Assembly: GCA_949775045.1 (NCBI GenBank)
Contig: OX459104.1
Span: 17,490,431 to 17,554,430, forward strand
Direction of reading: 5' to 3'
DNA: 64,000 nt
From: Metridium senile
Lineage: Eukaryota > Cnidaria > Anthozoa > Actiniaria > Metridiidae
The position numbers were made by a program, and so were the translations under genes. Positions 9,883 to 21,740 of the stretch are shown piece after piece. Numbering within the stretch: the stretch's first letter is position 1; each line of letters starts with the position of its first letter. Below the pieces are notes generated by a model. The model was not told the DNA's origin. It saw only the letters and a program-made list of their open reading frames with translations, and did no database searches.

Positions 9883-12314
9883 TGGTAGGTAGATTTTTTG
9901 ACTTATACTTTTTTAAACAACTCGCATTGAAGGCGGTTAATTTTGAGGTTTTTCGAAGAGCATATCTTACAGAAAATTGTTGTATATTACAAAATATACA
10001 CAGTCTTATTCTTTGTTATATAAGCTTTAAAATGATATATAATATGTCTATTATTATTGTAAAATGACGCGGTAAACAAACTTTTAACTGAGAGCATGTG
10101 AAAGCACACCGCGAACGTGGACCGTAACCTTAAATGCCTTCACTCTAGAGTCAGATTGTTTGTTAAGTTCCGGTTTCAGGTCCTTAAAATAGAGAATTTT
10201 ATATATTAAACATTCGAGTTTCCCTCTGCATTTATTTTAAACTATAAAGTTATTATCGATGTTAATTAATTCAAGATGCTGGTCCTTTAGATGTTGCCAA
10301 TCGATGAGGTTGACAGCCGTTGTTCTTTATTTTTGTACCATCGCACAGAATCCTATTGTCTTTTTGGACATTTACTTACGGCCCGTAAATTATTCAAAAT
10401 AGACATAATTCGAATAAATTATCGACATTGATAGTTCTGATTGGTTGTTTAAACGACTGATTAGATGAAGTTCTGAACGGTTTACAAAATAATTATTTCA
10501 CTTGTCCGACTTAAGCCGATTTATTACCGAGAACAAAGGGAGTAGGATTACTTAATTAGAGTTATTACAAATTGCAGCTTAACTTATTACACCGCATAAC
10601 TTAAAGTGGCACATTGGGATTTGAACGTCAGTCGCAAGAGCCTTAGATAATGAGCTCAAATATTCAACTTAAAAAAGAGAAGCTTATAAAAAAGGTTTTT
10701 GTAGAAGTAAAGGGTGCAAAATGTTGCTTGGATTACGATGTTAATTTTGCACCCCCTACCTAAGTTTAACCTGTTATTAAAACCCACAAATTACAGTTGG
10801 AATATTGGCTCCCCACAAAAAATGACGATTTTTGACAAATTTGAGCTCAAAAAAGAGAAGCTTAGTTATTGACATTATTAAACATTTGATAGTGCAAACG
10901 TTTAGTCAACATTTCATCTTTGATTTGCACCCCCTACCTAACTGAGATCACCTTTTAAAAACTTTTAAAATGTGTTTTATTACACGAAGTTGAGCAATTT
11001 TGGCCTGTTTTCTTTGTAAATTACCTCATTAAATACGCTTCGCCTGATTGAACTTCGCGCTCAAACAGCAGAAAAGACCTGGATGTGTCCGGGCATTCTG
11101 TGCGGTGATTTCTAGACAATTGAATGATAGACTAATTGCACAGTAGCAATTTGCTTATATTAAAATTACTCCCCTCCCCTCCTCTCCCCTCTTCTCACCT
11201 CCCCTCCCACTCTCTTTCATCAATATTGACATTGTGTTTTATGTTTACACAGACATGGCACGAAACCATTGTCGTTTAAACCAATCAGAATACCAATGCT
11301 TACTTCCGCTATGTAAATTAACATTATCCCTCGGCTATCTTGCACAAACATACAGACAAGACCTAGCTACTAAAAAGCCTCTCTTTTAACCCGTTATTTG
11401 GTCCATTTTGACTTCCTGGAGTTGTTCCAAGTTTCAAACTGTTGCAAGTTGGATTTTAAGGTAAAAATAGACCTGTTTAAAGCAAGTTTTGAACAAGTCT
11501 GGGAGAGATTGAGTTTGTACAAACAGCTCGATCTCTGTCTGGGATCAAATTGTGAACACCCTCTGAAACACATTTGAAGAAGATTGAGAACTTTTAGGTA
11601 TGTATCAGGGTAGAATTTTAATTGTAGTGTAAACAAGTTTCTTGTACATATATTATGAATAAGATAGTTTTATGTAATATCATAATTTTGTCTATATTAC
11701 ATACTCAAATTTCCACAAACATTCTTCTTCTATGGCGCCGTTGTGTGATTCTCTCTTCTAAGAATTACTTTCACAAAGCAGAACTTGTCTTCCAATTCTG
11801 TATACGATTCGCTGTTTCGATGACTCGAAAAACGTACTAAACCCAGTATTTTCGAAGCCGCTCTTCTAAACACAGAAAACGAAAAAATGTAACTACTTGA
11901 TTCTTTGGTCGCGTGACGCTTGGAAATGTAATGGGCTTATTAATATTGACCATTATTAGGATCATCCATACAAATAATTATAAACACATTGATAATTAAA
12001 TTGCACAACATATACTGGTCTTAAATCCGTGTGTTAGTCAAATAACAACAGAACACAATATATGTATAATTGAGTAGTGCAGACGTAACTATCCTGGATG
12101 CCAAAGGGTTGAAGATTGTCTAAGTTTAGAATTGTTTCGAGTAATATTATGTCCGTAGTTTGATACAATTTACTCCACAAACCACTGGCCACGCAACTTT
12201 TCCTAAGAAAAGCCTTACTTTCGATTTTTATACTTCTGTCAAACTTGTTTGTTGCCAGGCCCGTTTGTCGATTTAATTTCGTATATCTATAGTTCTATAG
12301 TTGTATATCTATAG
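9883..12314. other. Gene-poor region with minor repeats
   Basis: No exon can be supported. At 11,168-11,220 there is a polypyrimidine (CCCCT-rich) tract. The missing first exon(s) of the HEPN-ankyrin gene should lie here or further left, but I could not identify them. Confidence 0.4.
10660..10945. repeat. Two degenerate direct repeats (~170 bp)
   Basis: Both copies begin with 'aaaaaagagaagctta' (10,672 and 10,851 areas) and end with TTGCACCCCCTACCTAA (10,745 and 10,925 areas). The middle parts are diverged. Confidence 0.6.
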
Positions 12315-15300
12315 TACGGACTGATTTAACGTCAGGTGCTGTCACATCGGCTGATTTTGACATTACATTACTTTTCCTCTTATTGAGGAACATTTGTAGA
12401 CTGAAAGTTCCTGGAACTGGATGAGATAAACCGCCTTTAGTATCTGATTTAAATATTGGCGCAGATTTAGTGCGGATTAAGATCTGTCGTAATGAGCTCT
12501 ACGCACACATTGTTAACGCTGCTATTCCTGATAACCAGTTCAAAACATTGTGGGATGACATCGAAGCAGCGTTGTTGAGACTTGGTGGACCTAGATTTAA
12601 AGTTCAGATTCAGCGTGTTAAGCATGGAGCCTTAGACGAAGAGAGTGAACTAAGCTTCTATGTTCTCACGCAGTGTTGGGAAGAGGGAGAGAAGATGACT
12701 GTAGATGCAATACGTGAATTGCATGAGACGTCAATTAAGGGAGAGAAGATGACTGTAGATGCAATACGTGAATTGCATGAGACGTCAATTAAGGGAGAGG
12801 AGAAGACTGTAGATGCAATACGTGGATTACATGAGACATTAATTAAGGGAGAACTTGCAGCACGTGAAGGTATGTCTGAATAACAGATATATATTTTTGT
12901 CTGTCTGTCTGTCTGTTTGTTTAATTGTTTATCTATGTGTTTTTGTTTGTTTGTTTGTTTGTTTGTAATAGTTCACTTATTTGACGAATTGCCGCACTTT
13001 TACAATGACTGTACTTAATGTGTTAATTTAAGGTGGCCGTTTGGTGCGCTGCTACTAATTATGAACATGTAACGTTAGAACGAGGCTCGTGATCGCTATC
13101 AACCAATAAGATTGACTTCCTGTTCTCATACGTGCTTATATAATGGCCAATCAAAAATGACATCCGGTCTAGACATTTTTTGACGTCACTTTCACTATTC
13201 TGTTGACCAATAACAATGACCTCCGGTTCAGTCATTCATTGACGTCACATCCGTTCCGTTTTTGACCAATCAGAATTGAGCAACGTATCTCTAAACCAAT
13301 AGGCACCCTACGAGAACAAAAGAAATATTGTTCCAAAACTCCAAGTTGCATACTATTTGAAAGTCCTAACTGTCTGGGATTAAATTATATTTTTAAATAA
13401 TCTTTTAAAACAGAATCCATCAACCGTTCCTACTTTTTAATATTCTATCACATTTGATAAATTTTTTGAAAAATAAAAATCAGTTTCTGATAGGTACGAA
13501 AGAAAGTATAGTTTAACCTTTTTCTCGTCTGTATTTTTTTGCAGGAATAATTTCTATTAATGGCAAATTAAGACTATTGACTGCTGGAGGAGTGGTGGTT
13601 ACATGGGCTGCAGGTAGTGGCTATTTTTTACATCGATATAGAAATGACCCTGAAAAAGTAATAAAACTTGTCAATGGAGCCATAATTCCTTCCTTCTTTG
13701 CCACTGTTGCATCCGTGCGTGCAATATTTCAAGGATCGTTTAAGATACTTTTAGAGATCCGATCATTGGAAGCTTTAGATGCAATATGGAAAAGGTAAAT
13801 ATGTAACTAATGGTTATCTGATAAACATCATATATTAGCAGGATTTAAATTCCCAAAAAATCATTGCAAACTCTCTCTAAACCTTCCCCTGATAACTTTT
13901 TATCTTTTTAGTTATAGCGAAGAGGATGTAATAAAGGTTGATATCTCTTTGGAGATTTCTGAAGACGATTACAAAAAGATACGTGACTATCTTTTAGAAT
14001 GTGTTCTACGAAACTATTGGAAAGGTAGGACAGTAAACTGAAATGTTTTACAAAACTAATGCTTCACTTTTATCATGCCTTTAATCAAAACTTCTATCTA
14101 TGCTTTGTATCTGGTGAAATATATATATTGATCAGACCAGGAAAAGTTGATCATCTCGCTATATGAAAATAGGAATTGAAGAGCAATCAATAAAAAACTA
14201 CTGGGAAACACCTTAAAGACACGCATATCTTTATATAAATACCACTAATGAAATGATGTATAGGGTATTAAGCCTCTAGTCCATCATGTGACCTCCAATG
14301 TTTTTTTTTTTTCCAAACTAAAATCACAGCCTCATATTCACATTATTTAACAATTTGTTTTAACAGCTTGTAAAAGTCCATCTACAACTTCTGAGGAAAC
14401 ATCGGCTATTATCAGGCGAGTTAAAAATATCGGTATTTGTGTTAAAGATCCATATGAATACAAAGCAATCTCGATCTCATTTAAGCCTGGTAAGATTGAA
14501 TGGAAAGTCCTAAAGGAATTGCTTACCAAAGCTACAAAATTACCAGTTGTCAGAAAAAATAAAATCACTCTAGAAATTTCTAATCCTATTGATGAGATTG
14601 CCCACGCCTTAGTTGAAACTTCAGCGGACCTCAATTTGGAAGATTCCCAAGGGGAAATTACTCTTTTGATATATTCTACGAAAATGGGTGAAGACAAAGC
14701 TGTAGAAATTCTGGTAAACGCTAGTGCGGACGTTAATGTGACAGACAAAGTAAGACCACCATTAATGTATGCTGTTGAAACTGGAAGTCTAGAGGTCGTA
14801 GAAATTCTGATGAAAGCCGGTGACACAATTTTGACAGATACAACGGGGAAAATATCATTAATTCATGCTGCTCAAGCAGGAATGAAACGAGTTGCCCAAT
14901 CTCTGATAAAAGCTGGTGCTGGCGTTAAGTTTACAGACGCAAGACATAAATCCCCATTAATGTATGCTGTTGATACTGGAAGTCTAGAATTCGAAGATAT
15001 TCTAATAAAAGCTGGTGTTGATGTTACTGTGACAGACGCAAGACAGAAAACCCCATTAATGTATGCTGTTGAAACTGGAAACACGAAAGTCGTAGATATT
15101 CTGATCAAAGCTGGGGCTGAAGTTAATTTGACAGATTTAACAGGAAAGACATCATTAATCCATGCTGCTCAAGCAGGAAAGAAACGGGCTGCCCAATGTC
15201 TGATTGAAGCTGGTGCGGAAGTTAATGTGACAGACGCAAGACAGAAAATCCCATTAATATATGCTGTTGAAACTGGAAACCCGGAAGTCGTAGATATTCT

Positions 15301-18300
15301 GATCAAAGCTGGGGCTGAAGCTAGTTTGACAGATTTAACAGGAAAGACATCATTAATTCATGCTGCTCAAGCAGGAAAGACACGAATTACCAGTGCTGAC
15401 GTCGTTAATGTGACAGACGCAAGAGGGAAAACACCATTAATGTATGCTGTTGAAACTGGATGCCTAGAAGTCGTAGATATTCTGATCAAAGCTGGTGCAG
15501 ACGTTAATATGACAGATACAAGAGGGAAAGTACCATTAATGTATGTTGTTGAAACTGGAAGCATAGAGGTCGTAGATATTCTGATGAAAGCTGGGGCTGA
15601 AGCTAATTTGACAGATGTAACAGGAAAGACATCATTAATCCATGCTGCTCAAGCAGGAAAGACACGAGTTGCCCAATGTCTGATTGAAGCTGGTGCGGAA
15701 GTTAATGTGTCAGACGTAAGACAGAAAACCCCATTAATGTATGCTGCTGAAACTGGAAACCCGGAAGTCGTAGATATTCTGATCAAAGCTGGGGCTGACG
15801 TTAATATGACAGACGCAAGAGGTAAGACATCATTATTGCTTGCTGCTGAAGCAAGAAAGATAAAAATCGTGCATTCCCTGGTTAATGCTGATGCTAATGT
15901 TAACGTAAGAAATGAAAAGGGAAAGGCCGCATTGATGTATACGATTGAAGCAGGGAATAAGGAATTGGTAGACGTAATGGTAAAAGCTGGTGCAGACGTT
16001 AATATGACAGATGCAAGAGGAAAAGTACCATTAATGTATGCTGTTGAAACTGGAAGCATAGAAGTCGTAGATATTCTGATCAAAGCTGGGGCTGACGTTA
16101 ATATGACAGACGTCATTGGTAAGACATCCTTAATGATTGCTGCTGAAGCAGGAATGGAAAAACCCGTGCAATCCCTGGTTAATGCTGATGCTAATGTTAA
16201 CGTAAGAAATGAAAAGGGAAAGGCTACATTGATGTATATGATTGAGGCAGGGAATAAGGAATTGGTAGACGTAATGGTAAAAGCTGGTGCAGACGTTAAT
16301 ATGACAGATGCAAGAGGGAAAGTACCATTAATGTATGCTGTTGAAACTGGAAGCATAGAGGTCGTAGATATTCTGATCAAAGCTTGGGCTGACGTTAATA
16401 TGACAGACGTCATTGGTAAGACATCCTTAATGATTGCTGCTGAAGCAGGAATGGAAAAACTCGTGCAATCCCTGGTTAATGCTGATGCTAATGTTAACGT
16501 AAGAAATGAAAAGGGAAAGGCTACATTGATGTATATGATTGAGGCAGGGAATAAGGAATTGGTAGACGTAATGGTAAAAGCTGGTGCAGACGTTAATATG
16601 ACAGATGCAAGAGGGAAAGTACCATTAATGTATGCTGTTGAAACTGGAAGCATAGAGGTCATAGATATTCTGATCAAAGCTGGGGCTGAAGCTAATTTGA
16701 CAGATTTAACAGGAAAGACATCACTAATCCATGCTGCTCAAGCAGGAAAGACACGAGTTGCCCAATGTCTGATTGAAGCTGGTGCGGAAGTAAATGTGAC
16801 AGACGCAAGACAGAAAACCCCATTAATGTATGCTGTTGAAACTGGAAACACGGAAGTCGTAGATATTCTGATCAAAGCTGGGGCTGAAGCTAATTTGACA
16901 GATGTAACAGGAAAGACATCATTAATCCATGCTGCTCAAGCAGGAAAGACACGAGCTGCCCAATGTATGATTGAAGCTGGTGCGGAAGTTAATGTGACAG
17001 ACGCAAGACAGAAAACCCCATTAATGTATGCTGTTGAAACTGGAAGTCTGATCAAAGCTTGGGCTGACGTTAATATGACAGACGTCATTGGTAAGACATC
17101 ATTAATGATTGCTGCTGAAGCAAGAATGGAAAACCTCGTGCAATCCCTGGTTAATGCTGATGCTAATGTTAACGTAAGAAATGAAAAGGGAAAGGCTGCA
17201 TTGATGTATATGATTGAGGCAGGGAATAAGAAATTGGTAGACGTAATGGTAAAAGCTGGTGCAGACGTTAATATGACAGATGCAAGAGGGAAAGTATCAT
17301 TAATGTATGCTGTTGAAACTGGAAGCATACAGGTCGTAGATATTCTGATGAATGCCGGTGCTGATGACGTTAAATTAACAGATGCAGAAGGGAAATCAGC
17401 ATTGCTACATGCTGTTGAAGCAGGACAAGCCGAGATCGTTCAAGCTCTAGTAAAAGCTGGTGCTGATGTTAATGTGAGAGATACTGAAGGTAAAACAGCA
17501 TTAATGCATGTTTCTAAACCAGAAAAGCTTTTCCAGTATTCCGATGTCTACGATGCAAGAAAGTGGAGAACAAAGATGGTTGAAACACTTATAGAAGTTG
17601 GTGCTAACGTTAAATTAACAGATGCAAAAGGGAAAACAGCACTGATACATGCTGTTTCAGCAGACAATATAAAGATTGTTCAAGTTCTAGTAAAAGCCGA
17701 TGCTGATGTTAATGTAAGAGATACAGAAGGAATGACAGCATTGATGTATGCTGTTAAAACAGATTCTGCAAACCATCAAGACATGTATCGACGAAAATTG
17801 GTAGAAGTACTACTACAGGCTGGTGCTGACGTTAATATTAGCGATGCGGAAGGGAAGACAGCACTGATGCATGCTGTCGAAGCATATACTGATTTCAATC
17901 AAGTACTATTGTATGAGCGTTGGACAACACCAGTACATATAGAAATAGTAGAAGCACTACTAAAGGCTGGAGCTAACGTTAATGTGATAGATACTGAAGG
18001 GAGGACAGCACTGATATATGCTGTTAAAACAGAGTTTGCACACCATCGAGACATGTATCAACAAATGCATGCGCATCCGACAAGAACAGGAGATACAAAA
18101 TTAGTAGAAGTACTATTACAGGCTGGTGCTGACGTTAATATGAGCGATGCGGAAGGCCAAACAGCATTGATGTATGCTTCTAAATCAGCAAGACATAGCG
18201 ATATGTATGATGTAAGAGATTGGGTAACAAAGGTGGTAGAAATACTTGTAAAAGCTGGTGCTGTCGTTAAATTGAAAGATGCAGAAGGGAAAACAGCATT

Positions 18301-18361
18301 GCTACATGCGTTTGAATCAGGAAATACAGACGTGGAAGAAGTTTTAGATATGCTGATGTAG
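12315..18361 (+). CDS. DZIP3-like HEPN / transmembrane / ankyrin-repeat protein, four exons found, with in-frame TGA
   Basis: The exons, joined in phase, are 12,315-12,869, 13,545-13,794, 13,912-14,024 and 14,367-18,361; the acceptor at 12,314 (ctatag) is tentative and a first coding exon upstream is missing. Exon A encodes a DZIP3-like HEPN domain: SADFDITLLFLLLRNIC, later ADLVRIKICRNELYAH with the R-N-x4-H HEPN motif, then three 18-codon repeats (GEKMTVDAIRELHE). Exon B has one or two hydrophobic segments (LLTAGGVVVTWAAGSGYFL; IIPSFFATVASV). Exons C and D start with an unrecognised charged domain, then about 33 ankyrin repeats of the pattern DARGKTPLMYAVETG...VVDILIKAGADVN. HEPN domains are often RNases or death/innate-immunity modules, so a membrane-tethered sensor or scaffold is plausible but inferred. 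Oddity: TGA at 12,422-12,424 replaces the Trp expected after GTG in this family (GTG-stop-DKPP), so the HEPN is either dead, read from another start, or a sequencing error. Confidence 0.75.
13070..13310. promoter_or_regulatory. CCAAT/CRE cluster in first mapped intron
   Basis: Five CCAAT or ATTGG elements and two perfect CRE palindromes (TGACGTCA at 13,191-13,198 and 13,240-13,247) lie within 240 bp, with CCGGT (ETS-like) cores between. Two degenerate ~55-bp units carry the pattern CCAAT - ACmTCCGGT - CATT - TGACGTCA. This composition is promoter-like and unlike the surrounding AT-rich intron. It could drive a transcript that starts after the HEPN exon. Confidence 0.45.
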
Positions 18362-18855
18362 GTGGCTATGCTGCATATGGACAGAGTGCTGCAAAAGGTT
18401 CTAAAACTGGTTTCCTTACGGACAGACAGGAGTATTTGTACCTAATGAGGACAGGAAGTCTAAGATCTAAAGGGTTGAAACAAAAAAGAGAGCCAACGTC
18501 TTCTGGCCTAGAGTTTGACCCAGAGATAGGAATGAAAGCAACTCATCACCTTGAGAAAGCACGTCACCTTGTTGATACTGCTAAAGAGTTTAAATATGAT
18601 CCATTTCCAACCACACTTCTACAAGATCAGGAGTTAAAAGAATCTGAGCTAACTTATTATGGCCCAGAGAAAGAGCGTCACCAAGTTGAGACTGGTAATG
18701 AGTTAAAATATGATCCATTTACAAATACACTTCTACAAGATGAGGAGTTGAAAGAATCTGAGCTAACTTCTTATGGCGAGAAAGATCTTCACTTTCAAGT
18801 TAAGCTTGCTAAAAGAAAACAAAAGCCTAAAAAGTCCAGAGAAAGTCGGCCATGA
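18316..18855 (+). pseudogene. Probable frame-shifted C-terminus of the ankyrin protein
   Basis: The ankyrin frame stops at 18,359-18,361 in the middle of a repeat. A second frame, open from 18,316, continues with ADVGGYAAYGQSAAKGSK and runs to TGA at 18,853-18,855. Its tail carries two tandem ~40-residue repeats (KYDPF, then TLLQDxELKESELT, twice), followed by a Lys-rich end. There is no good ATG near 18,316; the first ATG (18,445) is internal. The overlap of the two frames and the truncated last ankyrin repeat suggest a small indel rather than a separate gene, but a short intron or a downstream gene are alternatives. Function of the tail is unknown. Confidence 0.5.
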
Positions 18856-18859
18856 CCAG

Positions 18860-18912
18860 CCAGCCAGCCAGCCAGCCATCCAGCCAGTCGGACGGCCGGA
18901 CGGACGGACGGA
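18860..18912. repeat. CCAG/CGGA tetranucleotide microsatellites
   Basis: (CCAG)n followed by (GGAC)n directly after the C-terminal frame. Confidence 0.85.
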
Positions 18913-18929
18913 CAAATTTTGGCGTATAA

Positions 18930-19139
18930 CAACTATGTCCATGAAATAGAATCAAATTGCTACTTTGTAATAGAGTACAAACACTATGTCCATGAAACAG
19001 AATCAAATTGCTGCTGTGGAATAGAGTGCAAACACTATATTTCTGAAATAGAATCAAATTGCTACTGTGGAATAGAGTGAAAGCACTATATCCATGAAAT
19101 AACATGAAATTGCTACTGTGTAATAGATCACAAACACTA
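18930..19139. repeat. 51-bp tandem array, same family as at 3,369
   Basis: Four full units and a partial, each with 'cactatrtccatgaaatagaatcaaattgctactgtggaatagag'-type sequence. It is the same family and same position (just 3') relative to an ankyrin gene as the 3.4-kb array. Confidence 0.82.
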
Positions 19140-19149
19140 TACACCCTTT

Positions 19150-19275
19150 CCGGTGGACGTGCGTTCTAAATCTACGTACCAAAGCATTGGAACACTTTAC
19201 CACAGCATATGTGGACTCCTTTAAGAAGGAACTTAAGACTTTTCTTTTTTGCAATGATATAAAATTCTTAATTGA
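19150..19275 (+). pseudogene. LINE C-terminal remnant, frame-shifted
   Basis: One frame gives YVPKHWNTLPQHM and the next gives AYVDSFKKELKTFLFCNDI. Together they match the 'LWNxLP...SFKxxLKTFLF' end of CR1/L2-type LINE proteins, split by a frameshift. Only about 40 codons remain. Confidence 0.55.
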
Positions 19276-19583
19276 CATGATATCTAACATGTTATATTTT
19301 TTCTTTTAATTATTATTTATATTTTTACATCATTTTTGCTATTATATATTTATACCTTATATCTTGAGCTTTTTACTAATATATATATACACTTAAAAAA
19401 TTCATGAATAATTAATGAGACATTTTCAAAAGAAATCATGACCATGACGAGTGTTGTAAATCTGATACAACACTAGTGTTGTATATCCTGATTTGCATAA
19501 TTTTTAACTGGTAATTTTACGGCAAAATTTATTTTAATCCTAAAAATTTTGGTAAAATATGAAAGAGCTAACCTAGACATTTT

Positions 19584-19703
19584 TTAAGTAGTTTACAACA
19601 TTCGCGTCCGTGTTGTATCGGCGATACAATCGCGCGCCTTCGGCTTGCGATTGTATCTGCCGATACAACACGGCCGCTCATGTTGTAAACACTACTTAAA
19701 AAA
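19584..19703. repeat. Perfect-arm foldback with GC-rich core
   Basis: 'agtagtttacaacat' and 'atgttgtaaacactact' flank an inner palindrome (GTGTTGTATCGGCGATACAA against 'ttgtatctgccgatacaacac'). A smaller related hairpin lies at 19,449-19,494. Confidence 0.75.
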
Positions 19704-20273
19704 CTCATTAATAATTCATGACCATTTTGTCCAATCCGATGCTCCTCTCTGGTCACGAGGAAAGCATTGTATATCGCATAATCTACGGCTGAAACGCGGA
19801 GGGATTTGAATGCGGCCCAGGGGAATGATGATGTACAATAGAAGAACAATGGAATGCAAATGAACATGAAGCATTATATAATGGCACATGTGTCATTATA
19901 TAATGCTTCATGTCCATAATTCAGATATTACCCGACCCCCATCCCCCCATCTCACTGACGAGTGAACACCAGACTTAGAAATAATTTACTTTTAGATTTT
20001 TGGCGAAAAAACGTCTTTGATCATGAGTGCCTATGCCAGGATTCGAACCGAGATCTACTGCTTGGTTGTATCCGAGCTTTAAGCCATTATGCCACTGAGG
20101 CAATCGATGAAAAGTTTGCAACGAAATGTCATTAAATTCATTAGCATTCAAGTTGGTTAGCATTCCTCTATTATTAGTGTAGATCAATCCCCAAATGCAA
20201 ACAACCTTCCGTTTTCTTTTGTTTCATCGATATTGGACAAAATGGTCATAAATTACTAATGAGTTTTTTAAGC
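19697..20273. mobile_element. Non-autonomous element with ~42-bp inverted ends containing a tRNA-like sequence
   Basis: The left end reads 'acttaaaaaactcattaataattcatgaccattttgtccaat' and is repeated inverted at 20,232-20,273. Inside there is a small 'attatataatg...cattatataatg' hairpin near 19,872-19,910 and a tRNA-like sequence at 20,029-20,104. No protein-coding capacity. Confidence 0.55.
20029..20104 (-). tRNA. tRNA-like sequence (tRNA-derived SINE or tRNA pseudogene)
   Basis: The minus strand carries an A-box-like TGGCATAATGG and a perfect B box GGTTCGAATCC. TGCCT near the 5' end pairs with AGGCA at the 3' end as an acceptor stem. The T stem has a mismatch and the D and anticodon stems are poor, so a working tRNA is doubtful; I cannot assign an anticodon. 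It is probably a polymerase III promoter derived from a tRNA. Confidence 0.45.
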
Positions 20274-20277
20274 CGTT

Positions 20278-20350
20278 CAATAAACTCGCAGAACGTGTTT
20301 TATCAGTTTTTATCAGAAACCTGATAAAACACTCCTGCTCGTTTATTAAA
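20278..20350. repeat. 'GTGTTTTATCAG' foldback
   Basis: Arms 'aataaactcgcagaacgtgttttatcag' and 'ctgataaaacactcctgctcgtttatt' pair. Related foldbacks occur at 28,383-28,455 and 52,101-52,200, so this is a dispersed palindromic family. An (ATT)n run follows at 20,362-20,381. Confidence 0.7.
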
Positions 20351-20968
20351 CTATACATAATTATTATTATTATTATTATTTTTTAGCTACCTTTTCACTT
20401 TAAGTATGTATAAAGACCATTGAGAATAGTGTAATGTGCTATATAACAATTAAAGTTATTATTATTATTATTATTCCGAGAAACTTTGTCACTCGTGAAG
20501 TGAAAAGCCTACAAGCTAGTAGCGCAGGGGATTGTGGGTTACCTTTGTATACTTTATTAGCACGCAGTGAGTTCATAGCCAAATTGCTACACTTGTCGAT
20601 ATGTTATTGAGATGTGTCCGTGTTGACTTATCAAACAACAGGAGGTGTTCCGAATGCACATTTAGTTTCTGAACTGATCCATGATCCTTTGCGCCACTAG
20701 CTTGTGTGCTTTACACGGGTGACAAACTTTCTCGGAAAGGTTGTATTCATGAAATTAATAGAATTAGATTGTTACTGTGGAAAAGAGCGCAAAAACTGTA
20801 TCCATGAAATAGAAGTGAAATAGAATCATGCAAATTTCTACTGTGAAATATATCGTAAACACTGTATTCATGAAATAGAATACATTTTCTAGTTTATAAT
20901 AGTTATCATTTAGCTACATTTGGTCACTTGACCATGGACAAGAATATACTTGTAAAGGCAGAGTATAT
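20351..20968. other. Gene-free, ATT microsatellites and a degenerate 51-bp-family repeat
   Basis: (TTA)n tracts lie at 20,362-20,381 and near 20,457-20,475. Near 20,745-20,930 there are decayed copies of the ankyrin-flanking repeat. No gene seen. Confidence 0.5.
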
Positions 20969-21094
20969 ACTAGCCTCCTCCGGAAGCCACTCCATAGGGA
21001 TTCCTTTGTTGACGCGATCGGGATTCCTGTGTTGAAATATTTGTCAGGGAAGAACTGGGGACGAGTTAGGGAGAGAGACTGCGGAGGAGACTAA
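20969..21094. mobile_element. Short MITE with TAGCCTCCTCCG ends
   Basis: TAGCCTCCTCCGgaag at the left and 'ctgcggaggagacta' at the right form short TIRs in AT-rich DNA. No coding potential. Confidence 0.5.
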
Positions 21095-21179
21095 GTATAT
21101 ACAATATAGTGATAAATATATAATCCACAATTCATTTCGTACTGATAATTCACGTGCTATAATTTAATATTCAACATCA

Positions 21180-21480
21180 CCCTTTTGAAAAAGCTGTACC
21201 TGACTATAATTAACAACTTTTTCTTTAAATAAAATAGTGAATGATATGTGACTGTTTAATTGCATCATTGTTATCTTATTGGAGTCCTAATAATTAAGGT
21301 CATGATATGCAATATTTAAATGTCTATATTGAACCTCGATACTCAGTCAATGATAATAATTTTGAAATATGTTCAAATGCCCTTTACAATGTATATTAAT
21401 GATAATGAAATGGAATTTATATATATAGCACACTTTCCATGTGAAATATGTTCAAATGCACACTACAGTGTATATATATT
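21180..21480. repeat. Dispersed repeat ending in two 75-bp satellite units
   Basis: The region carries 'aaataaaatagtgaatgatatgtgactg...aattaaggtcatgatatgcaatat', followed by 'gaaatatgttcaaatgc...tttacaatgtatattaatgataatg' units. The same order recurs at 22,600-22,930, 50,060-50,730 and 56,640-57,320. Confidence 0.7.
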
Positions 21481-21740
21481 GCTGGCGATGAGATGGAATT
21501 TTGTAAAAGGGAAAAAGATTTCAAAGCGGGATATTGGGCAAAATTGAGCGGTTTTCTTCCCTCCACAAACATCAACATATGAGCAGAAATGTGTGTTGTA
21601 TAAATATGGAAAGTACTAGTAGTGAGTGTACGTGGGGAGTGATAGTTGTTAAAATATATATATATTTTTTAATATTGTTTTTTTTTTCACATCTTAGAAT
21701 ATTTCCCTGGTTCTGGTGTTTTTGTAAACATATATATTGT

